Shown: positions 28,925-39,136, counted from the first letter of the stretch. The stretch: DNA of 64,000 bases from Dorea longicatena (GCF_024168045.1 NZ_CP100126.1:1815501-1879500), one strand, 5' to 3'. The notes: generated from the sequence alone by a model not told the origin. A program made the numbers and translations.

Positions 28925-30349
28925 TTAAAACGCATACCTCAGATGCGGATGTCTTGCCGCATTGACCTCATCCAGTCTTGTAACCGGAGTTGTCACAGGT
29001 GCCTGATGTAACTTTTCAGGATCTGTCTCTGCCAGTTCATATAATTTGCGGAATACTGCGATTGCATCGTCCAGTGTTTCTTTCGATTCTGTCTCTGTCG
29101 GCTCAACCATCAGTGCTTCATCCACGATCAGCGGGAAGTACATTGTAGGTGGGTGAATACCGTCATCCAAGAGACCTTTCGCAATATCCATTGCTGAAAT
29201 GCCTGTCTTCTTTTTCAGGTCTGCAAGGCTCATAACAAACTCATGCATGCAGATTTCATCATATGCCATCGGATACAGATCTTTTAACTTATTCATCATA
29301 TAGTTGGCATTCAGTACTGCATTCCGACTTGCCTCCGGAATACCCTCTCTTCCGAGTGTCTTGATATAAGTCAGTGCTTTTACCACTACAAGGAAGTTAC
29401 CGTAGAAGCTCTTCATTTCACCGATACTGTTTGCCGGTTTTTCCAGATGCAACGTCTCTTCACCTTCCACCAGATAAGATGGCAAGAAGTCGGATAACAT
29501 TTCCTTACATCCGACCGGACCGCTTCCCGGGCCGCCGCCGCCATGTGGTGTGGAGAATGTCTTGTGAAGATTCAGATGGATAACATCGAATCCCATATCG
29601 CCAGGACGTACCGTGCCCATAACTGCATTTAAGTTTGCCCCGTCATAATAGCAGAGGCCGCCGCATTCATGGATGATATCTGTAATCTCCAGAATGTTCT
29701 TATCAAAGAGACCGACTGTGTTCGGATTGGTAAGCATCAGTCCTGCTACATCGTCTCCTGCTGCCTCTCTTAATTTCTCAATATCTACGCCTCCATCCGG
29801 TGCAGATGGAATGCTGACAACTTTATATCCGGCCATCGCTGCACTTGCCGGGTTCGTTCCGTGTGCGGAATCCGGTACAAGAATCTTCGTACGCTTCTCG
29901 TCTGATCGGCTTTCGTGATAAGCCTTGATCAGAAGCAGTCCGGTGAACTCCCCGTGAGCTCCGGCTGCCGGCTGCAATGTCATGCGATCCATTCCCGTGA
30001 TCTCACACAGGGAATTTTCAATCTCTCCGATGATTTCCAGACACCCCTGTACGGTATGTTCCGGCTGTAATGGGTGGATTTCTGTAAATCCAGGCAGTGA
30101 AGCCATATCTTCATTGATCTTTGGATTATACTTCATCGTACATGATCCAAGTGGATAGAACCCGTCATTCACGCCGTGTGATTTCTTTGCGAGTTCTGTA
30201 TAGTGTCTGCTCAATTCACCTTCGGACAATTCCGGAAGGTGAAGCGGCTGTTCTCTTTTATCTTTTTCTTCCGGTAAGTAGATTTCTACATCTGATGCCG
30301 GTAACAGGTCGCAGCCTCTTCCCGGTCTGCTTTTTTCAAATATTAACAT
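28925..30349 (-). CDS. gcvPB: Glycine dehydrogenase (decarboxylating) subunit 2
   Basis: 474 aa from the ATG at 30349 (GGGAGGTG just upstream); it overlaps the end of gcvPA by 7 bp. PLP-binding Lys in NLHKTFSTPHGGGGPGSGP (about 252). With GcvPA it forms the P protein that decarboxylates glycine and passes the aminomethyl group to GcvH. The two-subunit form is usual in Clostridia and Bacillus. Confidence 0.95.
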   Translation of the reverse strand: MLIFEKSRPGRGCDLLPASDVEIYLPEEKDKREQPLHLPELSEGELSRHYTELAKKSHGVNDGFYPLGSCTMKYNPKINEDMASLPGFTEIHPLQPEHTVQGCLEIIGEIENSLCEITGMDRMTLQPAAGAHGEFTGLLLIKAYHESRSDEKRTKILVPDSAHGTNPASAAMAGYKVVSIPSAPDGGVDIEKLREAAGDDVAGLMLTNPNTVGLFDKNILEITDIIHECGGLCYYDGANLNAVMGTVRPGDMGFDVIHLNLHKTFSTPHGGGGPGSGPVGCKEMLSDFLPSYLVEGEETLHLEKPANSIGEMKSFYGNFLVVVKALTYIKTLGREGIPEASRNAVLNANYMMNKLKDLYPMAYDEICMHEFVMSLADLKKKTGISAMDIAKGLLDDGIHPPTMYFPLIVDEALMVEPTETESKETLDDAIAVFRKLYELAETDPEKLHQAPVTTPVTRLDEVNAARHPHLRYAF

Positions 30350-31662
30350 CCCTGCACCTCCCTTAAGATATGGACTGCCTGATCCATCTCTTCTTTTGTA
30401 TTGACCTCGGTGCAACACCACAGAATATGATGCTCATCTAACGGATATCCGCCAAGGATTCCTTCTTCTTCCAATGCTCTTAATATCTTATCCGAATCCA
30501 CTTCTGATCTGGTAACAAATTCATGGAAGAACTCTGCCTGGTTACAAACTGTCAGACCGATCTCTTCCAGTTTCTCTGCAAAATAATGTGCTTTAGACAT
30601 AGACAGAATTGCTGCCTGTCTGACACCTTCATTTCCCATCGTTGCAAGATAAACACCGACTGCCAGTGCACAAAGTGCCTGGTTCGAACAGATATTGCTG
30701 GAAGCTTTTTCTCTCCGGATGTGCTGCTCTCTTGCCTGAAGTGTCAGTACATAACCAGTCTTTCCGTTATGATCGACCGTCTCACCAACAATTCTTCCAG
30801 GGAGCTTTCTCATCATCGCTTCCTTACTTGCCATAAATCCAAGATAAGGTCCGCCGAATCCGAGAGAAAGTCCGAGCGGCTGTCCTTCTCCGACTGCCAC
30901 GTCTGCCCCGTATTCTGCCGGAGTCTTGATTACTCCCAGAGAAATCGGATTCACTCCCATCACATATTTGGCTCCTACCTCATGTGCGATCTTGCCAATC
31001 TCTTCTGCGTCTTCCAGATTACCGTAATAGTTCGGATGCTGGATATATACGCAGGCTGTCTGCGCATCGATATGTTCTTTTAAATATTCTTTGTCCGTCA
31101 GTCCGTCTTTTTCCGGAATAACTTCCAGTTCCATTCCATTTCCAAAGCAGTAGGTCTCTACCACTTCCAGTACATATGGCGGAACAGTTCCTGATATCAA
31201 CGCTTTATGTTTCTTTCTTTCCTGACACATTGCAACACCTTCTGCCGCTGCAGTTGCACCGTCATATACAGATGCATTGGATACATCCATTCCGGTCAGG
31301 TCGCAGATCATCGTCTGATATTCGAAGATCGACTGTAAGATTCCCTGACTGATTTCTGCCTGATATGGCGTATATGCCGTCAGCAGGTTTTCTTTGGATG
31401 TCACATTTTTTACCATTGCCGGGATAAAATGTCTGTAAGCTCCGGCTCCGCGGAAGATCGTCTTGAACACCTGGTTCTTCTCTGCGATCTGCTCCATCTC
31501 ACGCCGCACTTCAAACTCTGACTTTCCATTCGGAATATTCAGTTCCCCTTTTAATTTTACTTCTTCCGGAATATGTGCGAATAAGTCCTCGATGGACGAA
31601 TAGCCTATTTCCTGAAGCATTTTTTTCCGTTCTTCTAACGTATTCGGTACATAGCTTCCCAT
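30343..31662 (-). CDS. gcvPA: Glycine dehydrogenase (decarboxylating) subunit 1
   Basis: 439 aa with an N-terminal MGSYVPNTLEERKKMLQEIG typical of GcvPA, and FIPAMVKNVTSKENLLTAYTPYQAEISQG shared by all P proteins, so the call is secure. It is the PLP-enzyme-fold partner of GcvPB. 34 bp after gcvH; coupled to gcvPB by a 7-bp overlap. Confidence 0.95.
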   Translation of the reverse strand: MGSYVPNTLEERKKMLQEIGYSSIEDLFAHIPEEVKLKGELNIPNGKSEFEVRREMEQIAEKNQVFKTIFRGAGAYRHFIPAMVKNVTSKENLLTAYTPYQAEISQGILQSIFEYQTMICDLTGMDVSNASVYDGATAAAEGVAMCQERKKHKALISGTVPPYVLEVVETYCFGNGMELEVIPEKDGLTDKEYLKEHIDAQTACVYIQHPNYYGNLEDAEEIGKIAHEVGAKYVMGVNPISLGVIKTPAEYGADVAVGEGQPLGLSLGFGGPYLGFMASKEAMMRKLPGRIVGETVDHNGKTGYVLTLQAREQHIRREKASSNICSNQALCALAVGVYLATMGNEGVRQAAILSMSKAHYFAEKLEEIGLTVCNQAEFFHEFVTRSEVDSDKILRALEEEGILGGYPLDEHHILWCCTEVNTKEEMDQAVHILREVQGC

Positions 31663-31696
31663 CGCTTTTTCACCGCCTTTTTCAATGACTTTGTGT

Positions 31697-32077
31697 TTAT
31701 TCCTGCTTGCTTTCTACAAATGCTTTGTATTCTTCTGCAGTTAAGAGTTCTTCTGTTGCTGATACATCTTTTACTTTGATGAACCATGCTTCATAAGCAT
31801 CGTCATTGATCAGTTCCGGTGAATCTAAGAGTTCTTCGTTAATCTCTGTTACTTCTCCGGTTACCGGTGAATAGACATCTGACACTGCTTTCACAGATTC
31901 TACATCACCGAACACTTCACCCGCTTCTACGGTATCTCCCACTTCCGGAAGGTTAACAAATACCAGATCTCCAAGTTCTGACTGTGCATAATCTGTCAAT
32001 CCTACAACTGCTGTATCTCCGTCTAATGCTATCCATTCGTGTGATTTTGAATATTTTAATTCTTCTTTTAAAATCAT
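31697..32077 (-). CDS. gcvH: Glycine cleavage system H protein
   Basis: 126 aa, the normal size. A small lipoyl-carrier hammerhead domain with the modified Lys63 in [15 protein letters not shown]. It carries the aminomethyl group between the P and T proteins and is oxidised by LpdA. Start follows a GGAG site; 37 bp after gcvT. Confidence 0.96.
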   Translation of the reverse strand: MILKEELKYSKSHEWIALDGDTAVVGLTDYAQSELGDLVFVNLPEVGDTVEAGEVFGDVESVKAVSDVYSPVTGEVTEINEELLDSPELINDDAYEAWFIKVKDVSATEELLTAEEYKAFVESKQE

Positions 32078-32114
32078 GATATTATTCTCCTTTATATCTT
32101 TTTATTATATCTTT

Positions 32115-33203
32115 TTATTTTTCTCTTTTATAAAACGGAAGTGCAACCACCTCTGCTGCCACTCTTCTTCCTCGCACATCTGCCTCTACTGTATCCCCAA
32201 TTTCTACAGAATCAGCATCAACGAGTGCCATTGCGATCGGATATCCAAGATACGGACAATGAGTTCCGCTTGTTGTATGTCCGATTTTCTTATCGCCTAC
32301 GTATACATCCTGATGTTCACGGATGATTCCTCTTCCCGTTACTTTAAGACCGATTCGTTTGATGGATGGAGTCCCCTTCTCCTCTAAAGCTGATTTCCCA
32401 ATAAAATCATTTTTCGCCATCTTCACTGCGAACTTCAGTCCGGTCTCAAGAGGAGTGATCTCATCGTTCATTTCATGTCCATATAATGGCATTGCTGCCT
32501 CCATACGGAGCGTGTCTCTTGCGCCCAGTCCGCAAGGAACGAGTCCTTCTTCCTTTCCTGCCTCTAACAATGCATCCCACATTTCTTCTGCTTTCTCACT
32601 TGCCAGATACAGTTCTACACCATCTTCACCTGTGTATCCTGTCTTGGAAACGATACATGGGATTCCGGCAACTTCAGCATCGAATACTGCATGATAATAT
32701 TTCTCCGGAATATTCTCTTCTGCGGTCAGCTTCTTAAGGATCTCCATTGCTTTCGGTCCCTGCAGTGCAAGCTGTGCATACTCGGATGATACATCTTTGA
32801 ATGTTACTTTGCCAAACTGATGACGTAACATCCACTGATAATCTTTGTCTTTATTTGCTGCGTTTACAACGATAAAGTAGTGTTCATCCGATTTCTTATA
32901 TACGATCAGGTCATCCACTGTCCCGCCGTGTTCATTACACATCGGGCTGTATCTTGCCTGTCCGTCTACCATATTGGTAAAATCATTCGTCAGGATCTGG
33001 TTCAGATTCGCCAGTGCATCTTTCCCTTCACATAATACTTCTCCCATATGTGAGACATCAAAAAGTCCTGCCTGTGTACGTACTGCCATATGTTCTTTGA
33101 TCACACCTGTTTCATACTGTACCGGAAGAAGATATCCCCCAAATTCTACGATCTTTCCACCGGCTTTTACATGTGCGTCATAAAGTGGAGTCTTTAATTC
33201 CAT
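32115..33203 (-). CDS. gcvT: Aminomethyltransferase (glycine cleavage T protein)
   Basis: 362 aa. The GCV_T domain has LFDVSHMGEVL (about 47) and ENYxxPxGLGARDTLRMEAAMPLYGHE-type motif (GLGARDTLRMEAA, about 224), and a C-terminal barrel domain. It transfers the methylene carbon to tetrahydrofolate, making ammonia and methylene-THF. Lies between glyA and gcvH in the riboswitch operon. Confidence 0.96.
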   Translation of the reverse strand: MELKTPLYDAHVKAGGKIVEFGGYLLPVQYETGVIKEHMAVRTQAGLFDVSHMGEVLCEGKDALANLNQILTNDFTNMVDGQARYSPMCNEHGGTVDDLIVYKKSDEHYFIVVNAANKDKDYQWMLRHQFGKVTFKDVSSEYAQLALQGPKAMEILKKLTAEENIPEKYYHAVFDAEVAGIPCIVSKTGYTGEDGVELYLASEKAEEMWDALLEAGKEEGLVPCGLGARDTLRMEAAMPLYGHEMNDEITPLETGLKFAVKMAKNDFIGKSALEEKGTPSIKRIGLKVTGRGIIREHQDVYVGDKKIGHTTSGTHCPYLGYPIAMALVDADSVEIGDTVEADVRGRRVAAEVVALPFYKREK

Positions 33204-33271
33204 TGTCTTTTCCTCCTTGACATTCTGTGTGTTAGTGCAATACCAGTTCGAATCCGTTGCATTACTAACTG

Positions 33272-34519
33272 TTAAACATAAAGTGGATATTTACCACAAA
33301 TCTCATTTACTGCTGCACGGATCTCATCTGCTTTTGTATCAAAGTCTGTAACGGTTATCTTGATCAGTTTTGCGATGGTCTTCATGTCTTCTTCTTTCAG
33401 ACCTCTCGTTGTCACTGCCGGTGTTCCGATACGGATTCCACTTGTTACGAACGGACTTGCCGGATCATTCGGCACTGCGTTCTTATTGACTGTGATATAG
33501 ACTTCGTCCAGTCTGTTTTGCAGTTCTTTTCCTGTGATATTCATGTTCTGCAGATCCACTAACATCAGATGGTTGTCTGTTCCTCCGCTTACCAGGTTGA
33601 ATCCCTCATCGATCATAGCCTGTGCAAGTGCTTTCGCATTCTTGATCACCTGTTCCTGATACTCTTTGAACTCCGGTTTTAAAGCTTCTCCGAAACAGAT
33701 GGCCTTTGCAGCAATAATATGCATCAGTGGTCCTCCCTGTGTTCCAGGGAAAATGGCTTTGTTGATCGCTTTTGCGTATTTCTCTTTACACATGATCATA
33801 CCGCCTCTCGGACCTCTGAGCGTCTTATGCGTGGTCGTGGTTACAACATCTGCGTATGGAACCGGACTCTGGTGCAGTCCTGCTGCCACAAGTCCTGCAA
33901 TGTGTGCCATATCTACAAACAGATATGCTCCTACCTCCTTTGCGATATCTTCAAAGATATCAAACCGGATCTCTCTTGGATATGCAGATGCGCCTGCAAC
34001 GATCATCTTTGGTTTGCATTCCTGTGCGGTCTTACGGATCTCATCATAATCCAGATATCCGTCGTCGTTCACATTGTATGGTACGAAGTGATATAAGATT
34101 CCGGATAAATTCACCGGTGAACCATGTGTCAGATGTCCGCCGTGTGCAAGATTTAATCCCATAACCGTGTCCCCTGGTTCCAGAAGTGCCTGATACACTG
34201 CAGTATTGGCATTGGCTCCTGAATGCGGCTGTACACATGCATGTTCACATCCGAACAATTCTTTTGCTCTTTCGATTGCCAGATTCTCCAGAATGTCCAC
34301 ATCTTCACATCCGCCGTAATATCTCTTTCCCGGATAACCTTCCGCATATTTATTGGTCGGTACAGTTCCCATTGCCAGCATAACTGCCGGACTTACGATA
34401 TTTTCAGATGCGATCAGTTCCAGATTTCTTCTCTGTCTGCCAAGCTCTAATGAAAGTGCTTCCCCAACTTCTTTGTCACATTCTGTGATGTAATTTGTTA
34501 CATCTTCGATTCTGTTCAT
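33272..34519 (-). CDS. glyA: Serine hydroxymethyltransferase
   Basis: 415 aa from the ATG at 34519, chosen because GGAGGT lies about 10 nt upstream; the longer frame would run into the riboswitch terminator. PLP Lys in [16 protein letters not shown] (about 228); [14 protein letters not shown]-terminal motif. It joins glycine and methylene-THF to serine, so with the cleavage system it turns two glycines into one serine. First gene after the glycine riboswitch, consistent with use of excess glycine. Confidence 0.96.
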   Translation of the reverse strand: MNRIEDVTNYITECDKEVGEALSLELGRQRRNLELIASENIVSPAVMLAMGTVPTNKYAEGYPGKRYYGGCEDVDILENLAIERAKELFGCEHACVQPHSGANANTAVYQALLEPGDTVMGLNLAHGGHLTHGSPVNLSGILYHFVPYNVNDDGYLDYDEIRKTAQECKPKMIVAGASAYPREIRFDIFEDIAKEVGAYLFVDMAHIAGLVAAGLHQSPVPYADVVTTTTHKTLRGPRGGMIMCKEKYAKAINKAIFPGTQGGPLMHIIAAKAICFGEALKPEFKEYQEQVIKNAKALAQAMIDEGFNLVSGGTDNHLMLVDLQNMNITGKELQNRLDEVYITVNKNAVPNDPASPFVTSGIRIGTPAVTTRGLKEEDMKTIAKLIKITVTDFDTKADEIRAAVNEICGKYPLYV

Positions 34520-34580
34520 TTTTGTTTTACCTCCTTCGGAATCTGCCTGCTTTTCATGCCCATTCCCCATTTTAGGCACT

Positions 34581-34629
34581 AAAAAAGCAGGCAAAAAATA
34601 CTTTCTTCTCAAAAGTGTTTTTTGTCTGC
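34581..34629 (-). terminator. Riboswitch expression-platform terminator
   Basis: GCAGGCAAAAAA pairs with TTTTTTGTCTGC across a stem with a small internal bulge, followed on the reverse strand by six Ts. It sits between the glycine aptamers and glyA. The 5' arm immediately follows the second aptamer, so ligand binding could decide whether it forms. Confidence 0.8.
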
Positions 34630-34764
34630 CTCTGTCCTTTTACCTGAAAGATTACTTCTTCGGTACAATTCTAATTGTTCTCCAGAGCGTCGTCCGAATT
34701 CGTTCCTTTTACCTGAGAGTTTTTGCATGCCCCTTCGGCTCCTATGCTGCGTGCTATCTCCACT
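34630..34764 (-). promoter_or_regulatory. Tandem glycine riboswitch
   Basis: Two similar aptamers read on the reverse strand. The first has GGAGATAGC, GCCGAAGGGGC and ACTCTCAGGTAAAAGGAAC; the second has CTGGAGAAC, ACCGAAGAAG and CTTTCAGGTAAAAGGACAGAG. Both carry the family core (CCGAAG and CAGGTAAAAGGAC). It precedes glyA-gcvT-gcvH-gcvPA-gcvPB-lplA-lpdA, the expected target. The tandem form with a following terminator is consistent with an ON switch for glycine breakdown. Confidence 0.93.
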
Positions 34765-34824
34765 TTTTCATTTATGCACTTTGTACATAGGTATCTCACA
34801 AATTCATCCATCAACTATGCAATT

Positions 34825-34853
34825 AGCATAACAGGTTATCTTCTCTAAGTCAA
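34825..34853 (-). promoter_or_regulatory. Promoter of the glycine riboswitch operon
   Basis: Reverse strand TTGACT (34848-34853), 17-nt spacer, TATGCT (34825-34830), about 55 bp ahead of the first aptamer. Confidence 0.75.
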
Positions 34854-34897
34854 CAGTAAATCCATAAGTTAATTTTTTATCACAAAAATGGTATCTT

Positions 34898-35731
34898 CTA
34901 AAGTTTATTCACTGCTTCCGCAAGATAATCATTGCTTACTTCTGCAAAGTTCTCATTCTCCACCGCCTCTGCAAGACTTGCATCGATCGGCATCTTACCG
35001 ATGACCGGAACGCCGAGTTCTTCTGCCACTTCGTCGATGTGGCTCTCGCCGAATACGGAGATCTTACGTCCGCAGTCCGGACATTCCAGATAACTGTAGT
35101 TCTCCACGATTCCGAGTACCGGGATATCCATCTGTCCTGCCATGTTGTAAGCTTTCTTTACGATCATGCGTACCAGATCCTGCGGAGAAGTTACGATCAC
35201 GATGCCTTCTACCGGAAGGGACTGGAATACGGTAAGCGGTACATCACCGGTTCCCGGCGGCATGTCTACGAAGAGATAATCCAGTTCTCCCCATGCAACA
35301 TCTGTCCAGAACTGTGTGACAACACCTGAAATGACCGGACCTCTCCAGATAACCGGATCATCTTCTTCCGGAAGTAAAAGGTTGATGGACATGATCTTCG
35401 TTCCATCCTTTGCCTCACATGGGAAAATATTTTCTCCATCCCCTTTTGCTTTTTCATGGATTCCATACATCTTCGGAATGGATGGACCTGTGATATCTGC
35501 GTCCATGATACCTACAGAAAATCCCTGTTCTCTCATCAGCCTTGCAAGCGATGCGGTAACCATAGATTTCCCAACACCGCCTTTTCCGCTGACAACTGCG
35601 ATCACATGGTTGATGTGTGATTTTTTATTTTCCGGTTTGATCAGACTCTGCGGTTTGCTTCCGCATTCACCTGCATGGGAACAGCCCGCACAATCGGACG
35701 GGCTGCAGCCTGTTTTTTGTTCTTCTGCCAT
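34898..35731 (-). CDS. Mrp/NBP35 family Fe-S cluster carrier ATPase
   Basis: 277 aa. The Cys-rich N-terminus (CSPSDCAGCSHAGEC) resembles NBP35 and is usual in clostridial Mrp. Deviant Walker A GKGGVGKSMVTAS (about 50), MDADITGPSIPKMYG, FVDMPPGTGDVPLTV, and a CxxC cluster ligand in YLECPDCGRK. It probably assembles or delivers Fe-S clusters in the cytoplasm. 5 bp after ridA, last gene of the operon. Confidence 0.92.
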   Translation of the reverse strand: MAEEQKTGCSPSDCAGCSHAGECGSKPQSLIKPENKKSHINHVIAVVSGKGGVGKSMVTASLARLMREQGFSVGIMDADITGPSIPKMYGIHEKAKGDGENIFPCEAKDGTKIMSINLLLPEEDDPVIWRGPVISGVVTQFWTDVAWGELDYLFVDMPPGTGDVPLTVFQSLPVEGIVIVTSPQDLVRMIVKKAYNMAGQMDIPVLGIVENYSYLECPDCGRKISVFGESHIDEVAEELGVPVIGKMPIDASLAEAVENENFAEVSNDYLAEAVNKL

Positions 35732-35736
35732 CTGTC

Positions 35737-36114
35737 TTACTCCTCTACAGCCGCAATAAGTTCTACTTCACACAGAACTCCCTTTGGAAGTGTCTTTACT
35801 GCAACACAGCTTCTTGCCGGTTTTGATGTAAAGTATTTTCCATATACTTCGTTGAATGCTGCAAAGTCACTCATATCTGCAAGGAAGCATGTTGTCTTTA
35901 ATACGTTGTCAAATGATGTTCCTGCTTCTTTTAAGACTTCTCCTAAGTTCTTGCATACCTGCTCTGTCTGTGCTTCGATTGTAGTTGCTTCTACATCATT
36001 CACTTCAGGATTGATTGCGATCTGTCCTGCTGTATACAGTACTCCGTTGTGTACATATCCCTGTGAGTATGGTCCAAGTGCCTTTGGTGCTTTTTCTGTT
36101 GCTACGATTTTCAT
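35737..36114 (-). CDS. ridA: RidA family enamine/imine deaminase
   Basis: 125 aa trimeric YjgF/RidA fold. It hydrolyses reactive enamines and imines such as 2-aminoacrylate released by PLP enzymes. Features: APKALGPYSQGYVHNGVLYTAGQ (about 9-31), Arg in KPARSCVAVKTLPKG (about 105) and Glu in ELIAAVEE. It lies 4 bp after an ornithine-cyclodeaminase-like gene whose reaction goes through an imine, so a shared role is plausible. Confidence 0.93.
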   Translation of the reverse strand: MKIVATEKAPKALGPYSQGYVHNGVLYTAGQIAINPEVNDVEATTIEAQTEQVCKNLGEVLKEAGTSFDNVLKTTCFLADMSDFAAFNEVYGKYFTSKPARSCVAVKTLPKGVLCEVELIAAVEE

Positions 36115-36118
36115 AATG

Positions 36119-37066
36119 TTATTTCTCCTTTGCTACTTCATATAATTTCTGTGCGATACACACATCAAATAATCCCATTCCAACCGATTTGAAATATGTT
36201 GTCTGACCTTCTTTGATCTCTTTTTCCCCCGATACGAGATATTCATGCATCAGTTTTACCCGGTCTTTTGTAAGTTTTCCACTTGCCAGAGGCTGGCTTA
36301 GATCTCCGCTTTCCTCACATGCGTATGGCAGTTCAATGTATACATTGTCCACCAAATCCAGTACTGCATCCGGGATTTCCCTCATCTCCGGCATATAAGA
36401 GCCGATCGCAATGATGCATTTTCCTCTCAGAAGTTCTTTGTCATCTGGAAGAACAGGTGTGGTAGAAGGAGTTGTTGTACAGATGATATCACTGTTTCGT
36501 ACAAGCTCTTCCACTGCTTTACATTGTACTACCTTTACGTCTTCCTTATCAATAGCTTTTTTCAGTCTTTCCAGATAATCTGTCAGATCACGGTCACTGT
36601 GGTTGAACACATATACGGTATGGATATCTCTTGCCGCACATGCATACACAGCCTGATGGAATCCCTGCATTCCTGCTCCGATGATTCCAACCGTATGGCA
36701 GTCCTTTCTTGACAGATGGCGGATTCCCACACCACCGACAGCTCCGGTTCTCCATGCGGTTACCGACTGCCCGTCCATAACAGCAAGCGGCGCGCCTGTC
36801 GTATAATCATTCAGTAACACGATTCCATCTATCGACGGCAATCCCAGTTTAGAATTCTCCGGGAAGATCGACAGGATCTTTGTCCCTATGATATCCTTTG
36901 TGTAACATGGCATATACATGAGCTGCTTATTTTCATGTTCTACCGTCGGTCTTGGCGGCATATAGAACTCACCTGATCCATAGATCCGGTATGCCTCTTC
37001 GATCTGATCCATCATCTGATCCGGATCGACCATTTCTTCGATCTGCTCCTTGCTTAATACGATCAT
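36119..37066 (-). CDS. Ornithine cyclodeaminase / mu-crystallin family protein
   Basis: 315 aa from the ATG at 37066 (GGAGG 9 nt upstream); it starts 1 bp after the stop of the upstream MATE gene. OCD_Mu_crystall fold: PRPTVEHENKQLMYMPCY substrate region, NAD motif VGIIGAGMQGFHQAVYA (about 128), and Asp in DVCIAQKLYE. The family includes ornithine cyclodeaminase, ketimine reductases and alanine dehydrogenase, and sequence alone does not choose between them. Coupling to ridA fits chemistry through an imine intermediate. Confidence 0.85.
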   Translation of the reverse strand: MIVLSKEQIEEMVDPDQMMDQIEEAYRIYGSGEFYMPPRPTVEHENKQLMYMPCYTKDIIGTKILSIFPENSKLGLPSIDGIVLLNDYTTGAPLAVMDGQSVTAWRTGAVGGVGIRHLSRKDCHTVGIIGAGMQGFHQAVYACAARDIHTVYVFNHSDRDLTDYLERLKKAIDKEDVKVVQCKAVEELVRNSDIICTTTPSTTPVLPDDKELLRGKCIIAIGSYMPEMREIPDAVLDLVDNVYIELPYACEESGDLSQPLASGKLTKDRVKLMHEYLVSGEKEIKEGQTTYFKSVGMGLFDVCIAQKLYEVAKEK

Positions 37067-37067
37067 T

Positions 37068-38462
37068 TTACATTTCCTCCAGTTCTTTTTGTTCCCTTGT
37101 GACATCTCTCAGCCACTTGTATGTCAAATACCGCTTTAAAGTAATCGATACTTTGATCAGTTCATCACTCATCAGTATAACATATACGACCGGCACACTG
37201 GCATGCAAAATAAATGCCGCCACTGCCCCGAGTAAAATGGAGAATCCCCACATCGTCGATACATCCATGATCAATCCGAATTTCGTATCCCCGCCTGCAC
37301 GGAATACCCCTACTACCATTGTGGTATTAAATGCCTGTGCCACAGTAAAATACGACATAACGAAGAACATGAAACTTAAGTAATTCTTTGCCGGTCCGGT
37401 CAGTGCCAGATTCGCATTGGCGATTGGTGCCGAGATCAGTATCAGCACACCACCCAGGATTCCAAGAATCAGACTTAACCACACGAAACGTTTTCCGTAT
37501 GCCTTTGCCAGTTCCATCTTGCCTTCCCCAATCGTCTTGCCGAGATAGATCGCCGTTGCATGGGAAATCCCGAATGTTACGACTGTTGCAAGCTGTCTTG
37601 CCACCTGCGCAACCGAGTTAGCTGCCACTGCTGCGCTTCCAAGATGCCCGATCACCGCCGTATTCGCCGACGTTCCCAGTCCCCACATCAGTTCATTTAA
37701 TACCACCGGCATAGAATAAACTGCGAAATCTTTCAACAGAACCTTATCGATCTTCACCATATCTTTAAGCCGGATCCTTACTACTTTATTTCGGAAGATG
37801 GCATAAACGAGAACCATCACTGTCTCGGCTGCTCTGGCACACAGCGTACCGATTGCCGCACCTCTTACTCCCATTACCGGGAATCCAAATAGTCCGAAGA
37901 TCAGAACCGCATTTACCACAATATTCATCAGCAATGAAATCAGATAAATAAATGTAGCCACCATTACCCTCTCGATACTGCGCATAATATTCAGATACAC
38001 CTGTGTCACCGCCATGAACACATAGGAAAATCCTACGATTCTTAAATACTTTACTCCTTCTGCAATAACTTCCGGATCAGAGGTATAAATCCGCATCAGT
38101 GTCTCCGGCATGCCAAGGGCTGCTCCTGCGAATACTACCGCAACGATAAGTCCGGCACTTAATCCCATACCCAGGACTTTCTCTATCGTTCTGGTGTCTT
38201 TCTTCCCCCAGTACTGCGCCGTCAGAACCGTTGCTCCGGAGGTCACTCCGTAAAAGATCAGTGTCATGATGTATTGGATCTGTCCTGCAAGAGATGCCCC
38301 GGATAACACTTTCTCTCCAACCTTTCCAAGCATGATCACGTCCGTCGCCGTAACTCCGACATTGATCAGATTCTGGATTGCGATCGGGATAACCAGAGCG
38401 AATACATTCCGGTAGAACTGCTTCCAGTTGATTGTTTTTGTATATTTACTTTTTTCTTTCAT
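37068..38462 (-). CDS. MATE family efflux transporter
   Basis: 464 aa, twelve hydrophobic segments in two related MatE halves (about 20-180 and 250-420). It exports drugs or metabolites using Na+ or H+. Second-half motif LMWGLGTSANTAVIGHLGSAAVAANSVAQ is typical. 17 bp after the response regulator gene and 1 bp before the OCD gene, so it is in the two-component operon and probably under its control. Confidence 0.9.
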   Translation of the reverse strand: MKEKSKYTKTINWKQFYRNVFALVIPIAIQNLINVGVTATDVIMLGKVGEKVLSGASLAGQIQYIMTLIFYGVTSGATVLTAQYWGKKDTRTIEKVLGMGLSAGLIVAVVFAGAALGMPETLMRIYTSDPEVIAEGVKYLRIVGFSYVFMAVTQVYLNIMRSIERVMVATFIYLISLLMNIVVNAVLIFGLFGFPVMGVRGAAIGTLCARAAETVMVLVYAIFRNKVVRIRLKDMVKIDKVLLKDFAVYSMPVVLNELMWGLGTSANTAVIGHLGSAAVAANSVAQVARQLATVVTFGISHATAIYLGKTIGEGKMELAKAYGKRFVWLSLILGILGGVLILISAPIANANLALTGPAKNYLSFMFFVMSYFTVAQAFNTTMVVGVFRAGGDTKFGLIMDVSTMWGFSILLGAVAAFILHASVPVVYVILMSDELIKVSITLKRYLTYKWLRDVTREQKELEEM

Positions 38463-38479
38463 TTATTTTTTCTCTGCTC

Positions 38480-39136
38480 CTATTTATTCTTATCACATTT
38501 TCTTCCTCTCTGCAGATAATACACCGCAAGCTGTGTCCGATCTCTTAATTCCAGTTTCTCGAGCACATTGCTGATATAATTCCGGACCGTTCCTTCGCTT
38601 AAGCAGACTTTCTCCGATATCTCTTTGTTACTGAGTCCCTCAGCAACCAGTGCTGTGATCTCTAGTTCCCGTTCTCCGATTCCGTAACTGTTCCAGTCAA
38701 ATGTCTGCTCTTTTTCTTTCTGCTCTTTCTGAAGCAATCCCGGGATTCTGGACATAATCTCAGTTCCGAATACGGTCTGATTCATTTGCACCGCCTGCAA
38801 TGCCGGAAGGATACTGCCGTAATCCTGTTTTATCAGATATCCTTTCACACCATATTTTAATGCTTTTACGATGTACGCATCATCGGAAAACGTGGTAAGC
38901 AAAAGAATCTTTGCATCCGTATGCCTTTTCAAAATCTGTTCTGCGGCATCCAGACCGTTCATATCCTTCATACGGATGTCCATCAGAAGAACATCCGGCA
39001 GCAGTTCATCATATAACCGGACGGCATCTTTTCCATCCTGTCCGGTGCCGGTTACTTCTACTTCTCCTCCTGCTTCCAGGATTGTCTTTAACGCACTGGA
39101 CACCAGGATATCATCATCTACAATTACTATCTTCAT
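38480..39136 (-). CDS. Response regulator, NarL/LuxR type
   Basis: 218 aa. Receiver domain 1-120 with acidic triad D7-D8 and phospho-acceptor Asp53 in VLLMDIRMKDM, Lys in the GVKGYLIKQD loop. The C-terminal LuxR helix-turn-helix (about 150-210) has EGLSNKEISEKVCLSEGTVRNYISNVL. It overlaps the kinase gene by 4 bp. The likely targets are its own operon and the divergent ABC exporter. Confidence 0.94.
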   Translation of the reverse strand: MKIVIVDDDILVSSALKTILEAGGEVEVTGTGQDGKDAVRLYDELLPDVLLMDIRMKDMNGLDAAEQILKRHTDAKILLLTTFSDDAYIVKALKYGVKGYLIKQDYGSILPALQAVQMNQTVFGTEIMSRIPGLLQKEQKEKEQTFDWNSYGIGERELEITALVAEGLSNKEISEKVCLSEGTVRNYISNVLEKLELRDRTQLAVYYLQRGRKCDKNK

